From Anisus vortex (lineage: Eukaryota; Mollusca; Gastropoda; Planorbidae): 64,000 nt of DNA. The stretch's first letter is position 1. Every line of letters begins with the position of its first letter. The stretch spans positions 5,171,457 to 5,235,456 of the forward strand of contig OX421503.1 in assembly GCA_949126835.1 (NCBI GenBank), written 5' to 3'. Under the pieces are notes generated by a model. That model saw only the letters and a program-made list of their open reading frames with translations, made no database searches and was not told the origin of the DNA. This document shows positions 47,569 through 58,425 of the stretch, one piece after another. The position numbers and the translations under genes were made by a program.

Positions 47569-49401
47569 CTAACTATCAGTGAATTTGTCATTCAATTCAT
47601 CCTGTACTCCAGGCATAAATTTTACAAATAAGAGTAACAATGTTAACAACATCAAGCTTATTCCAATTGTTTTCAGAAGGTAAGGCTTTTTCATTTTCAA
47701 ATGATATAATATTTTTGCCTTTCTTTCATCACACAACAATGGCATCTGCATGTGAGCAGTGTACAATTTTTTCCTAACAAACACAGTTATGTCAGACAAA
47801 AAATTTATGTACTTATCTAGGTACTTGATCAGCCCAAGGAGATCCCATTCGGTCTGCCATTCCTCTGGAAGTAGTTTGAGTGGTCCTCGGACAGTGGGTC
47901 CAAAGATTGGTCCATAGGCTCCTCGACTTTCCGGATGGAATTCAGTTGACATCTCCTGCTCCAGGCATAAGTTCTTTAGGACTGGATTGAAGAGTTCCGG
48001 GGCGAAGTTGGTCCTTCGATCTGTCGGTATGGATTGTGGTAATCCATAGCTTTTGATAGTTTCGGTCCAGCTCTCCGCACTCGTTTCTTCAGTGATGCTC
48101 CTCCAATCTTCATCTGTACCGGCAACTGCAGGTTTGCATTGTTGTTTGTTTATGCTGTGGTCTATCTGTTCATAGACATCAGTAGTATGATTTTCTTTCT
48201 CGTCGACAGCTTTCTCATGCAGCTGTAGCAACTCTGGGTCTACTTTCTGCTCAGCAATCAATTCATTTTGTGATGACTTCTTTGATTGATCATTTCCTTT
48301 CGGACAATCCTCAATCATGGAGAAAATAGTAGTATCAAGTTCCACTTCTTCTTCCTCTTTCTTCTCTCGTGGGAGAATTTCTTCTTTCTTTTTCTTTTCT
48401 GGTGAGATAGTTTCTTCTTTCTTTTTCTGTGGTGTCATACCATTTATGACATCACCTACAGGATAAAGTTCTTTTTCTTTTCCTGTCTCCACAATAGGAC
48501 TAGGGTCTGGATTTTCCTTCACAATCAGTTCAGGTCTCACCCTCCCTTTCGCCAAATCATTTGCTAGTATAACAGATATGCCCTCAACAGGAAGTTTTGA
48601 TATTACTCCAACTGTCACATATCCTGTCACCAAGTCAGATGAGAGGTATATCCTATGTAGAGGTATTTCTTCTTTCCATTCAAAACCTCTCAATAGGACA
48701 GTCTGTCCTGTCAATGTATTATCATTCAATGGTAATACATCTTTAAGCAGCAGTGTTAATGATGCTCCTGTGTCTCGTAATATTTTTACGGACTTCAGTG
48801 GTCCTTCCTTTTGTAAGGCCACACAACCTTCACTAATGAACGGTTGAAAACTGCACAGGGTCTCTGTGTCAATTTTATTCTTCCCTTGACCATGACTTAC
48901 GGGTGTTGTTTCATCTTTCGATGACTTCAGACTCTTGTTCGAGTCAAAAATACTTTGGTCTACTTTCTCGTCTCTGTGGACTTGGACAATTAATCCAATA
49001 GTAGCCATTCTGTATTTATAATCAGGATATTTATCCTCATTATCTTCAGTTGTAGATTTCTCTACCTTCTGACTTTTGCTCTCAGGCAAATCCACCCTCA
49101 GTGTTTCTGGTTTAGAATAATCTTTCTTCGAATTCAGTTCGTTTGTATTTTCGCTTTCTTGTACATTCTGTATTGGTTTATGGCTTGCACACATGACCAC
49201 TTTGTTAGGTCTTTTGTCGCTTCGTATACTCCAACAGTCTTCGATGCTATGTCCTGTTCTTTTACAAAAAGTACATTGGACGTTTTTGTTGACAGGTCTT
49301 TTATTAACATCATTACATCCAACAGTCTTCGATGCTATGTCCTGTTCTTTTACAAAAAGTACATTGGACGTTTTTGTTGACAGGTCTTTTATTAACATCA
49401 T
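47569..49401 (-). CDS. Element B protease and collapsed integrase ORF
   Basis: A 610-codon frame. Starts within the duplicated zinc-knuckle region (CTFCKRTGHSIEDC). Then an aspartic protease with ILRDTGASLTLLL and GISVILANDLAKG, and a Lys/Glu-rich linker. A shortened integrase follows, with SYGLPQSIPTDRRTNF (second Asp region) and EFHPESRGAYG. Sequence after that jumps to the C-terminal FGPTVRGPLKLL part, so the catalytic Glu region and the zinc-binding N-terminus are missing. Ends with a hydrophobic helix (ISLMLLTLLLLFVKF) near the stop. Confidence 0.85.
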   Translation of the reverse strand: MMLIKDLSTKTSNVLFVKEQDIASKTVGCNDVNKRPVNKNVQCTFCKRTGHSIEDCWSIRSDKRPNKVVMCASHKPIQNVQESENTNELNSKKDYSKPETLRVDLPESKSQKVEKSTTEDNEDKYPDYKYRMATIGLIVQVHRDEKVDQSIFDSNKSLKSSKDETTPVSHGQGKNKIDTETLCSFQPFISEGCVALQKEGPLKSVKILRDTGASLTLLLKDVLPLNDNTLTGQTVLLRGFEWKEEIPLHRIYLSSDLVTGYVTVGVISKLPVEGISVILANDLAKGRVRPELIVKENPDPSPIVETGKEKELYPVGDVINGMTPQKKKEETISPEKKKKEEILPREKKEEEEVELDTTIFSMIEDCPKGNDQSKKSSQNELIAEQKVDPELLQLHEKAVDEKENHTTDVYEQIDHSINKQQCKPAVAGTDEDWRSITEETSAESWTETIKSYGLPQSIPTDRRTNFAPELFNPVLKNLCLEQEMSTEFHPESRGAYGPIFGPTVRGPLKLLPEEWQTEWDLLGLIKYLDKYINFLSDITVFVRKKLYTAHMQMPLLCDERKAKILYHLKMKKPYLLKTIGISLMLLTLLLLFVKFMPGVQDELNDKFTDS

Positions 49402-49406
49402 TTTGT
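49231..49406 (-). repeat. 88-bp tandem duplication within the zinc-knuckle coding region
   Basis: The segment beginning ccaacagtcttcgatgc at 49231 recurs at 49319 with an 88-bp offset and near-perfect identity. As 88 is not a multiple of three, it puts Gag and protease in different frames. Confidence 0.88.
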
Positions 49407-50443
49407 TTCACAAAATGCTCTTTTTCACGATGTTTTTGTGTGTTTTCTGCTTGCCGTTGTGGCCTATTAACATTCTTTTCACCAGCTGTCCTATGACACA
49501 GTGCATACTGTTCAGCTAAATCAGCAGCCTTATGTGGGTCAGTGATATCACGCTCGGATAAATACATTCTTATATCCGGCCTCACTTTGTTAATAAAATC
49601 CTCTAACAGAATGATATCTTTCATTTCTTTTAATGTGGAGATATTTCGGGATTTTATCCACTGATCCATTAACTTTTCTTCTGCTCGAAGGAAGTCTAAG
49701 TGTGTTTGGTAAGGGGACATTGTATACTGACGGAACCTTTTCCGATAACTTTCCGGTATCTGGTTGTACGCTTTCAGTACAGAATCTTTGATGATTTCAT
49801 AATCATTTAAATGCTCCTCTTTTAACAATAGAACACAATCTCTTGCCCTTCCCTGAGTAAAAGCTGTTCTGACTAATATTCCCCATTTATCTTCTGGGAA
49901 CTTAAAATCTCTGCAAGAAATTTCAAAGGTCTGGAAGAAATTAGCTATTTCACTTTCTTTATCAATGTAGGTAGGGACTAGCTTTTTCCATCTGGCCATC
50001 TCTACATCACTATGAGATTCTTTTTTAGTAGCTCCTATCTTTGCCAGTTCTATTCTTTCCTGACTTTCTGTTTCTCTTTGACTTTTCTTATCTCTTTCCT
50101 GACTTTCTATTTCTCTTTGACTTTTCTTATCTTCCATCTCAAGCTCAAGACGTTTTTGTTCTCGTTTATCTTCCAATTCCATCCGTTTCATTTCTAGTTG
50201 AAATCGCAACTGTTCGGACATTGAAGATTTCGACGTCTGACCTTCAGCTTGATATTCCTCCGCGCTTGATTCTACTTTCAACTTGCCACTCGCAATCAAC
50301 ACATCTTTTATCTGCTGTGTCAACACAGTCCTCGATGGTGTAGTTTCAGTAACTTCTATCTTCAAGATCTCAGCGATCTCTTTTAACTTCTTTATTGATA
50401 AAGTTTTCAGAACTTCTTCTTCTGGATTTTCAATAAATTCCAT
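49313..50443 (-). CDS. Element B Gag ORF
   Basis: A 376-codon frame. N-terminal helical LKTLSIKKLKEIAEILKIE resembles the start of element A Gag. Charged coiled-coil repeats (KKSQRE.ESQERDKKSQRE), then the SCAN-like capsid YRKRFRQYTMSPYQTHLDFL and LKEMKDIILLEDF, then zinc knuckle CTFCKRTGHSIEDC at the end, where the frame closes because of the 88-bp duplication. Confidence 0.9.
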   Translation of the reverse strand: MEFIENPEEEVLKTLSIKKLKEIAEILKIEVTETTPSRTVLTQQIKDVLIASGKLKVESSAEEYQAEGQTSKSSMSEQLRFQLEMKRMELEDKREQKRLELEMEDKKSQREIESQERDKKSQRETESQERIELAKIGATKKESHSDVEMARWKKLVPTYIDKESEIANFFQTFEISCRDFKFPEDKWGILVRTAFTQGRARDCVLLLKEEHLNDYEIIKDSVLKAYNQIPESYRKRFRQYTMSPYQTHLDFLRAEEKLMDQWIKSRNISTLKEMKDIILLEDFINKVRPDIRMYLSERDITDPHKAADLAEQYALCHRTAGEKNVNRPQRQAENTQKHREKEHFVKQNDVNKRPVNKNVQCTFCKRTGHSIEDCWM

Positions 50444-50614
50444 TCTTTAGTTAAGAGATTTATAAAGTGTAAATTTCCAACTTACGTTTTTCCAATCGGA
50501 AGAATGAATTCAGCGTTATTAGGCTTGCTCAGTAGGTCACGGCTTCAACACACAACACAACACAACTTGAATATACGCTTCACTATACAACTATATCGGA
50601 CGAAGCCCGCAAAC

Positions 50615-51238
50615 TGTTATGGCCCTCTATTATGATGATTATTATTACGACTCGTTAAATCGGATTCAATGAATATAGTTGTATCTTTATTAGAAGTCTC
50701 TAGATTCTGCTAATCTGTAGCCCAAGCTAGGGGTTCCTTGACTGACAGGTCTATGCAGCAATGTAGTTATATTCGTGATAATTATCTTCAACACCTTTCT
50801 CAACAATGATAGATCAAACAACTCCAGTTGTTGAATAAACAATTTTATTTAAATTGTAGACTCAATATAAACGATCAATAAACTTCATCAACTGATGGCA
50901 ACATAAGTTTCAATACAATGGCATACAATATACAAATTAATATAGCGACTTCACTCGACAAACTTCCGAACTGAACTAACTTTAAGGAGGTCGGGACTTT
51001 ACAAAGAAAACGATCATCGAAGATTCTACAGGGTCTTAATACGCATTTTAACCTCTTTCTCTATAATTACTACGATCCAGAATTATCCTCCAATTTCCAC
51101 GGGATTTGAACGAATTATTTTATTTAAACTGCCCTCAGGGCATAAAGGTCAAACCTTGGTCGCCTTGGACTCTGATACGCACTTGTTAAGAGGTCAATGC
51201 CTTACTACGTCATTCATTTATGACCGAGATTCGTAACA
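50615..51238 (-). repeat. 5' LTR of element B
   Basis: 624 bp, same ends as 44782-45405. Primer-binding site not identified. Confidence 0.93.
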
Positions 51239-51325
51239 ACCTGTGTTTGTTTATTGAACTGTGTTTGTTTATTGACCTGTGTTTGTTTATTGACCTGTGT
51301 TTGTTTTTTGACCTTTGTTTATAGA
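51239..51325 (+). repeat. 18-bp minisatellite, right part
   Basis: Continues the array of 44281-44780 for about four to five units after element B, then decays. Confidence 0.92.
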
Positions 51326-52222
51326 TTTCCGACCAAGGCATTATAAGGTATGTCTTTACTTCTAGGAACTGATTCATATTGTAAGACAATGATAACCAAT
51401 AATACTAGACGTGATAACCTAATAGTCTATATCTCTATACAACGCTAGACATAGCCCTAGTCACGGCCTGTATATCGTATATCAAATATTTATATCATAC
51501 ACAGATTAAAGAAGTTTAAAATGTACATCCAAATATAGAACAGATGTAAGGGAAGTAATTATTCTTTAGCTTTGGTAAAGTACAACTTTATATTGAAATA
51601 CACTCTATTAACTCGGATAACAGTGTACCTTATAAGAACAAACTATTCTAAAGTTGTAAATACTATTAAATATATGGGAAATTTACTATCATCGCACATT
51701 TTATTGAATTGAATGACTATATATATTTAAACAAAAAGGTTTTTACTGTAACACAAAAGATAAATACTAAAAAAGAAAAAGAAGCCTATATTTAGAATTT
51801 ATAATAATTGAATTTATCATCTTCGAAATTCTCGTCTTCAATGAAACAGTTAAGACTGAAAAATTAAATTAAATGTTATTTTTAACAATAGTTTCGTGAA
51901 GGGTATATTGGCAAGTTTCCGCGTGCAGAAAATGTAAACAATAAGCATCATTTATTAGTCATATGGGTTTCTTTCAGTAGTCGGTATGTTAGTGTGGAAT
52001 AAACGGAGACAACTAATGTAAACCATTATCATAAAACCATATACGGTAAGCGTTAATATATGTTCTTGTAGTCTCTAAAAATCTAATACACATTTTCCTT
52101 AGCTGCCTCTTTAAGGGAATTCCATTCTACCATATTCTGTAACAAAATCTATATAAGGCACTCAAGGTATTGTTCTTTTTTTTTTGGTTTTGAAGAGTGT
52201 TAAAGGGCCTACTTATTACTAT
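51326..52222. other. Intergenic, no feature seen
   Basis: AT-rich sequence without ORFs or transposon ends. Confidence 0.45.
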
Positions 52223-52530
52223 TGTTACGACCACAATCCCCTTGTGGTCAGAGTCGTGTATATATTGTTAATAATTCTCGTTCGTCCAAGGGTAGACTTT
52301 GGTTTATATTATTTATACTTTAGCATTAAACGTACTCCTTATTGTCCTGGGAACAAACTCAGGATTTGCGTTTTAACAGTTCCTTTCCTTGACGTTGTAG
52401 TGGTAAATAATTATATATTATGTTATTGCAAACAATAAAATAGAATAGTAACTTGACAAGGAAGCTTCAGTGTAAATGATTCAATCAAGAAGATATTTTA
52501 TTCAGGTGGTAAATGCAGTATATGCGAGCA
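52223..52530 (-). repeat. Solo or partial LTR related to element A
   Basis: Starts TGTTACGACCACAATCCCCTTGT-like and follows the element A LTR through 'gtaacttgacaaggaagcttcagtgta', with many substitutions. Similarity fades after about 52530. The true end may be near 53050. Confidence 0.65.
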
Positions 52531-53869
52531 TGTACAATAAATATAAGTGTTCATCGAATGCCTCGAGTGAATTGCTTCTTAATGAGCACACATGGTACCA
52601 CATGAAGCATAATCTTCAGAGGATCAATTAAAAGTTTAATTTATGCTTGACTGACCTGGCCACTATCTACAATGCATCTGATATATTCAATGGTGGACAG
52701 ACTATATTTAACATTTCTTCACTTTTGTAGTCAAGTTACCTTGAAAAGGATTCGTAAAAAAAAGATCCTTTTTGCTATACATTTGAAGTAACATCCTAAT
52801 TATAAATTATGATGAACAACTTGTAGGCCTGAGAATAATTATTCGACGCTCTTAGTCACTTAACCTAATCAATAATTTCCCCATTTAAATAAAATAATCT
52901 CAGTTAGGTGCGAAAAGAAACCGGTCAAGCGAACACGTTATTGTTAGCCACTCCTCATTTCTGGGCGGAGTGACTATAAGGACTTAAGGGTTAGGGCGAC
53001 AACTCATGTTTTCCTTATTTATGGAACAAACTTGATAGTAGTGGTCATCCCTGGGTTGACAGGCGCGATTGTCAAACAGTACTTTGCAGAAAGGAGAAAA
53101 ATCGCATTAAGGCTATGGATCTAGAGTAGAAAAATACTCATTCAATCTCTTTCGGACACATGGACTTTACTCTTTGGTCTCTTAATGTAAACCTTACTAT
53201 TTCAAGATAGTGAAGTGAAGTAAAATGTTTTTTCTCACTTCATGTCAGCAGCTTATTTTATTATATGTTATAGACGCTCCAAGTAAAAAAGTATAGTTAT
53301 ATAAAGATCATAACAGTAATTTCTCGAAATCAATTTCAAAAGTTTACTGAATGTTCATTCGTTATTGGTAGGATTACATAATTCCTATGCCATGTGTACA
53401 GGCTAATATTTGAGCAAATTTATTCCAACTTTCAAAGATCTCTGTGTCTAAATATCTGCTAAAAAAATAAATTTTGTCTCATTTTGGGCATTTCCAAATT
53501 GATTTGATTTGGAGGAAAATGTTTTGAATAATCAAATTTTATTATTGATCACTATGACCCAATTAATGAAGACTAAATTGTACCATGAAGTACTACACAA
53601 CCCCATGTAGTTTCATCATGAAATCTTTTTCACGTTTGAAATTATATGTTAGATCTACTTTTGGTCAGTAAGTAATAGGTATAACATTTTTGAGCCCGTT
53701 GAGTTTTGTCTGAATCTGATGAAACTTCTGGTATTCAAGCCCAAGTTCCTTTTGCATTATATTTCACATTGTTTTTAAGCAAATGAATAAAATGAGAAAA
53801 TGTTACAAAATAAATAAAGTTTATCAGTAAATGTTATAACCAGTTGTATAAATAATGCATATTTGTTTG
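52531..53869. other. Intergenic, possibly the divergent rest of the LTR
   Basis: The GC-richer piece at 52915-53080 could be the far end of the LTR starting at 52223. Otherwise AT-rich without features. Confidence 0.35.
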
Positions 53870-55437
53870 ATATTATATAGCTGCGTCATTGACCGCATGC
53901 AAATTGCTCTGTCACCTTCATCGTACTTCTGTATTTAGACTTGTTAACCAACAAGCTGGAAAATCATGTTTCACTAAAATATTTTGTTGGAATGGAAGAA
54001 GAAGGCACAACAACGTCTAAGTCAAAATAGTTTATGACTGCAAACACTTGATGCAGAATTTTATACCTGGCATCAGAGAGAAATCAGTTTTCTATGCATG
54101 GTTGTTAATAAGGTTAACGAAATCCTCTTGTACTGTCTAGGGAACATCTTCAACTTTGACTGTCAAATGGCTTCTGGCAAGTACATATGTGTTAGGCAGA
54201 TTTGCAAAGTACAGTGAATTTTCGACTGCAAGCATGTGCAAGTGGCCTTTCAAAGAAACTATCGCTATCGTCGTAGCCCTAATCAGGGCTGTGGAGTCGG
54301 AGGAATTTTGGGTACCTGGAGTCGGAGTTGGAGTCGGAAGTACAAAAAACTGAGGAGTCGGAGTCGGAGTTGGAGTCGGAACATTTATCTACCAATTATC
54401 AGTCGGAGTCGGAGTCGAAGAGTCGGAGTCGGATGAAATTTCGGTACCTGGAGTCGGAGTTGGTGTCGGATCATTTATCTACCGACTCGACAGCCCTGGC
54501 CCTAATGTCTGCTTCAATGTCATGTTTTTTTTATAAAAAAAAGCAGATAAAGTAGGCAACATATACATTTCATTTTCATCCACTGGTTGATGCAAAAGCT
54601 TAAGTTTTATTTGGAATGATCGAATCCTGATTAGATAAATTGAGACATGTTCAATTTAGTCCTTGCATTGATACATTCAATTCATTCAAGATGACAAAGT
54701 TGTCAATCAAGTAAGCCATTTTCTACGGTTTACTTTTATAATCGAAAAGTGCGATCTTTTTATCTGATTTAAAAAACGAGTTGAGTTCATCATGAAGTTT
54801 AAAAAAGCACGTTTTAAATCCTGTGGACAATCATTTCACTTGAGTGTGAAATAGAGCATTATTCGGAGCATCCAGTTGCGAAAACAGTCGACTGTTTAAA
54901 GTGCTCGCCTTTACAAAATTAACACAACTTATGATGCTTTTCATTACTTCTTGTAACTCTCTAAGCAACGTCTTCATTGCTAATAATTGCCAATATATCA
55001 TACAGTGAGTTCAGATTACTCATGCAGTATCAGACGTTGAAATTCAGACCGAAAAGCATTTACACTAATTTTTCATATATTCATGAAGTAAAGTTTTATC
55101 GCAAATCCTACTGCTTTCAAAACAGTTGCTCATTCTAACAGAAAAGGGGCGTCTAACACAGCAACTCTCTTCACATTTGTGACTAGTCCGCATACATTCA
55201 GTATGGCACCAACCATATCTCATACACCTGTATTGATGTCATTACGCTGGGTTTGATTTGCTATTCGTTTGTGGATGTATTTGCATGTTGGTGGACCCGC
55301 TTGGAGACGGATAGATGAGCTGTGTTTTGGTTCCTAAGACCATAAAAAAAAATAATTCCGATGGTCTTTGGCGACCCCCACGAAATTGTCGGTCGACCGC
55401 CAAAGGGCTCGCAACCCACAGGTTGGGAACCGCTGGG
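53870..55437 (-). pseudogene. Degenerate hAT transposase (SCAND3/ZBED5-like lineage)
   Basis: Minus-strand fragments in changing frames: LQEVMKSIISCVNFVKASTL, NSRLFSQLDAP, ALFHTQVK, DELNSFFKS, LIDNFVILNELNVSMQGLN and further. This order is characteristic of the hAT transposase core found in SCAND3/ZBED5-type proteins. Many stops. The upstream terminus at 55375-55437 reads CAGCGGTTCCCAACCTGTGG on the minus strand, a typical hAT-Charlie-type end. The other end was not found. A MITE (54284-54498) interrupts it. Confidence 0.65.
54284..54498. mobile_element. hAT MITE, 215 bp, 'GGAGTCGGA' rich
   Basis: Ends CAGGGCTGTGGAGTCGG and CGACTCGACAGCCCTG, with exact 8-bp duplication GCCCTAAT (54276-54283 and 54499-54506). 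The interior is short ggagtcggagt repeats. Nested in the transposase relic. Confidence 0.88.
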
Positions 55438-56020
55438 CTAAAGCATTTCATTAAGGGGGAGGGGGGTTTTGCGGTCGATTAAGGACGAGCTAATTTTTTT
55501 GAGGTAGGCCAAAAAAAAGGTGGAAAGGAGGGAGGGTTGTGTGTGTGTGTGGTAAAGGGGGGTACACGTACAAGGTTACCCTCGGCTACACTTTAGTTAT
55601 ACACGTAGCGGTTGACCTTGAACTTACATAAGGAATGCAAATATTGAAGGTAATCATGAATGAAACATTATATAAATGGAAACACAAAGGTACAAGTATT
55701 AAATAACAACATCAAATGTATAACAACACACATATACACTAATTCACTTTTGCATTTATTAAGTGACCACCACTTAGTGTACCAATAATATACAGTCCCA
55801 TACTTGTTTCTAATCTATCTTAACCTTAAGTAAGCCGAAATGTAACGTTTATTATACTAAGTTATATACTTTTAGACCCCATCGTTACATTACATAAGCC
55901 TAATTAAAATAACTTCCCATTTTTTATGCATTATTACTGAAAAGACCTGAGTAAAATAAGTAAATCAATACTAAACAATGATTTACAAAACAAAGACTTT
56001 TTTTTAGTTTATCTTAATTA
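55438..56020. other. Flank of element D with simple repeats
   Basis: G-runs and (TG)n near 55445-55560. No gene. Confidence 0.45.
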
Positions 56021-56025
56021 CAAGG

Positions 56026-56993
56026 TGTGGTAAACTCACTAGAAGCGCCAACCGCTCAGTCTGGTGCCATGGCATTTATTCACAATGGCTCCAACCTATA
56101 AACTACAATTAATCCTGGCTCATTGCGGTGCTCACCAATGAATGAAGAATGTGTGACTGTATTTGTATCTTGTACCTTTATTTTGTATATATGAATGTAC
56201 TTACTCTCTTCTATAACTGTTGTACATGCATCAATATATATATATTCCTTGTATTATTATCATACAAGCTTAGTTATCTGCCCTTGTATATATTTAACAT
56301 GTTTACACTCACCTTGTATGTACAGTCTAAACCCCCCCCACCCTCGCCAAGCCCTCCCTTTGATCCCCCTCTCGGCTACTGACCACTGGTCAAGATAAGC
56401 AACTTGCGTCTACACGCGAAATCTATTACAGTCGGCCCAGGTGGCCAGGGAAACCCCTCCCCCAAACTCTTCCCCCGTAAACTGACACATACGCAACAGC
56501 CCTCGTCGGTATGTATGGTATCAAAGAGATTTTGTATCCCTCCCCCGACCGCCCTCTTCTCCCCCCTCCCCATTGCCCCTACCCCCACAGAGGGCACTTC
56601 TTGGTTTAAGAGAGAAATAAGAAACGGGTATTGGGGCCTTAGACTCGGAATGAAACAGTCCAGTCTTCGGTCGATCCAAATATATATACTGTTTACACTG
56701 TACATTTGTGTTATGGATTAACTTCTGCTATCTATCGTTTATGCCTAAATAGACAGGATTTGAAACTCATCCCAGCATTGAGTCAATCAGTGTTCTTGTG
56801 TCTGCTCATATACTAGCACTCGTGTCAGATAGTAGTAAAAATTACTCTATTCAATAGGCTTACAGCACCCGCCAGCCAAGCGGGATAACGGACTAAAATA
56901 TAAATAATTCTAAGGCCCAAACTTCACTGTGACATCACAATAATCAGCCTCTACACGAGCCAAATAACCACGTAGAGTGCCCGCCACGCTACA
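56026..56993 (+). repeat. 5' LTR of element D
   Basis: 968 bp, TGTGGTAAAC...CACGCTACA. C-rich middle. ORFs in it are artefacts repeated in the other LTR. Confidence 0.94.
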
Positions 56994-56995
56994 CC

Positions 56996-57013
56996 TGGGG
57001 GCTCGTCCGGGAT
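56996..57013 (+). promoter_or_regulatory. Primer-binding site for tRNA-Pro
   Basis: TGGGGGCTCGTCCGGGAT begins 2 nt after the 5' LTR. This 18-mer is the well-known complement of the tRNA-Pro 3' end used by several retroelements and gammaretroviruses. Confidence 0.9.
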
Positions 57014-57762
57014 CAGAACTCTGCAACACCCTGCAGGCCTGGGCCTATTGTCATCACATTGAACTTGGCACCTTTAGATGGGGGCTCACTCCGTTTGCTG
57101 AAATTCCAACAGGACACCGCTACCACAGTACAGAATTCGACACTCGATATCATCTGCTCTTTCGCCATTACAGCTCTGACACTTGGTCACCTGCTCCTGC
57201 GCAACCATAGACCTGACAATCGGTCACCCGCTCCTGCGCCATCACCGCTCTGACGTTCCGTCACCTGCTCCTGCGCTACCACCACTCCGACGTTTCCGTC
57301 ACCTGCTCCTGCGCCATCACAGCTCCGACACTCGGTGTCGCCTGCTCCAGTAGACTATTCTGCTAACTGTTCCAGTGTTCCAGTGCCTGGCTACCGTACA
57401 TCGCTAGCAAAAGCTAGCGACGGGGCAACGCTCGCCCTTAGCCGCTTCAAGACGCTTTGTTCCAGCGTTCCAGATTACCAGTGTACCAGACACGCCCCTG
57501 TGTCGCTAGTGCCTAGCGCAAAAATAAACAATAACATTCATTAGCACTTGAACTTCTATTCACTCTGATTAACCAGTGCGCTATAGGCCGCTCCACCATC
57601 AACACCAATCAACGAGACCAGTGCTGTCCCCCCAGTCGACAACGCAACGAGGGACAAGAGTGCGAGTGTGTGGAAGACTGAGAAATAAACCTGGTGAGTA
57701 CCGCTTTTTGTCTGGATTAAGGGACAGTTTAGGTTAGGAGCCATTTAGCGCCACAGCATACC

Positions 57763-58425
57763 ATGGCAGAGCTGGTTAACTTTCGTAAGGCCATTAGGGA
57801 AGAAGCGATAGCACTGAATCTCCAAGGGGACGATGTGTATAAATACGTCCAAGAGCAGTTAGAGAGAAGGGATAGGGAACTAGAGCGAGAGAGAAGGGAT
57901 AGGGAACTAGAGCGAGAGAGAAGAAATAAGGAACTAGAATTAGAGAGAGAGGGAAAACGTCGACAGGACGACTTGAAGAAACTAGAATTAGAGATAGAGG
58001 AAAAACGTCGACAGGACGACTTGAAGAAACTAGAATTAGAGCTAGAGAGGGAGAGAGAAATTAGACAGGCAGAGCTAGAGAGGGAGAGAGAAACTAGACA
58101 GGCAGAGCTAGAGAGGGAGAGAGAAACTAGACAGGCAGAGCTAGAGAGGGAGAGAGAAACTAGACAGGCAGAGCTAGAAATAAAAAAACTAGAGACCGAC
58201 AAAGAGATTAGACTAGCAGAAATTGCAGGTAGAAACAGGCAATTAGACGACCCACCCCTTTCCCCACCCGCTCCCTTCATAGCGGTTTTGCAAACGGGCG
58301 CCATGTGCCCGTCTGGACTGACACCTTCTTACCAAATCAAGAACAATTCGATACCTACCTCACACGTTTTGAGGAGGCTATGGCGTACCACGTCGTGCCT
58401 CGCGAGTCCTGGTGCAGGAACCTAG
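57763..58425 (+). CDS. Element D Gag N-terminal ORF (coiled coil)
   Basis: ATG at 57763. MAELVNFRKAIREEAIALNL, then a long Glu/Arg/Lys coiled coil made of repeated ELERERRDR and ETRQAELERER units (about residues 28-145). The underlying DNA is itself a tandem repeat. The frame leaves the capsid-coding frame near 58290, and the last about 45 residues are out of frame. Confidence 0.85.
   Translation: MAELVNFRKAIREEAIALNLQGDDVYKYVQEQLERRDRELERERRDRELERERRNKELELEREGKRRQDDLKKLELEIEEKRRQDDLKKLELELEREREIRQAELERERETRQAELERERETRQAELERERETRQAELEIKKLETDKEIRLAEIAGRNRQLDDPPLSPPAPFIAVLQTGAMCPSGLTPSYQIKNNSIPTSHVLRRLWRTTSCLASPGAGT

Larger units (their letters stand above)
44782..51238 (-). mobile_element. 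LTR retrotransposon B, Gmr1-like, defective
   Basis: 6,457 bp with two 624-bp LTRs (44782-45405 and 50615-51238) that are almost identical, flanked by ACCT (44778-44781 and 51239-51242), the target being the minisatellite unit. Minus strand: gag, duplicated zinc-knuckle segment, protease, shrunken integrase, 2.1 kb of AT-rich DNA, polypurine tract (AAGGGTGGTCG beside 45405). No reverse transcriptase. Related to element A. Confidence 0.92.

Noticed and set aside
56149..56721. ORFs repeated at 60396-60951
   Set aside because: They lie in the LTRs of element D and exist only because the LTR is duplicated. No protein features.
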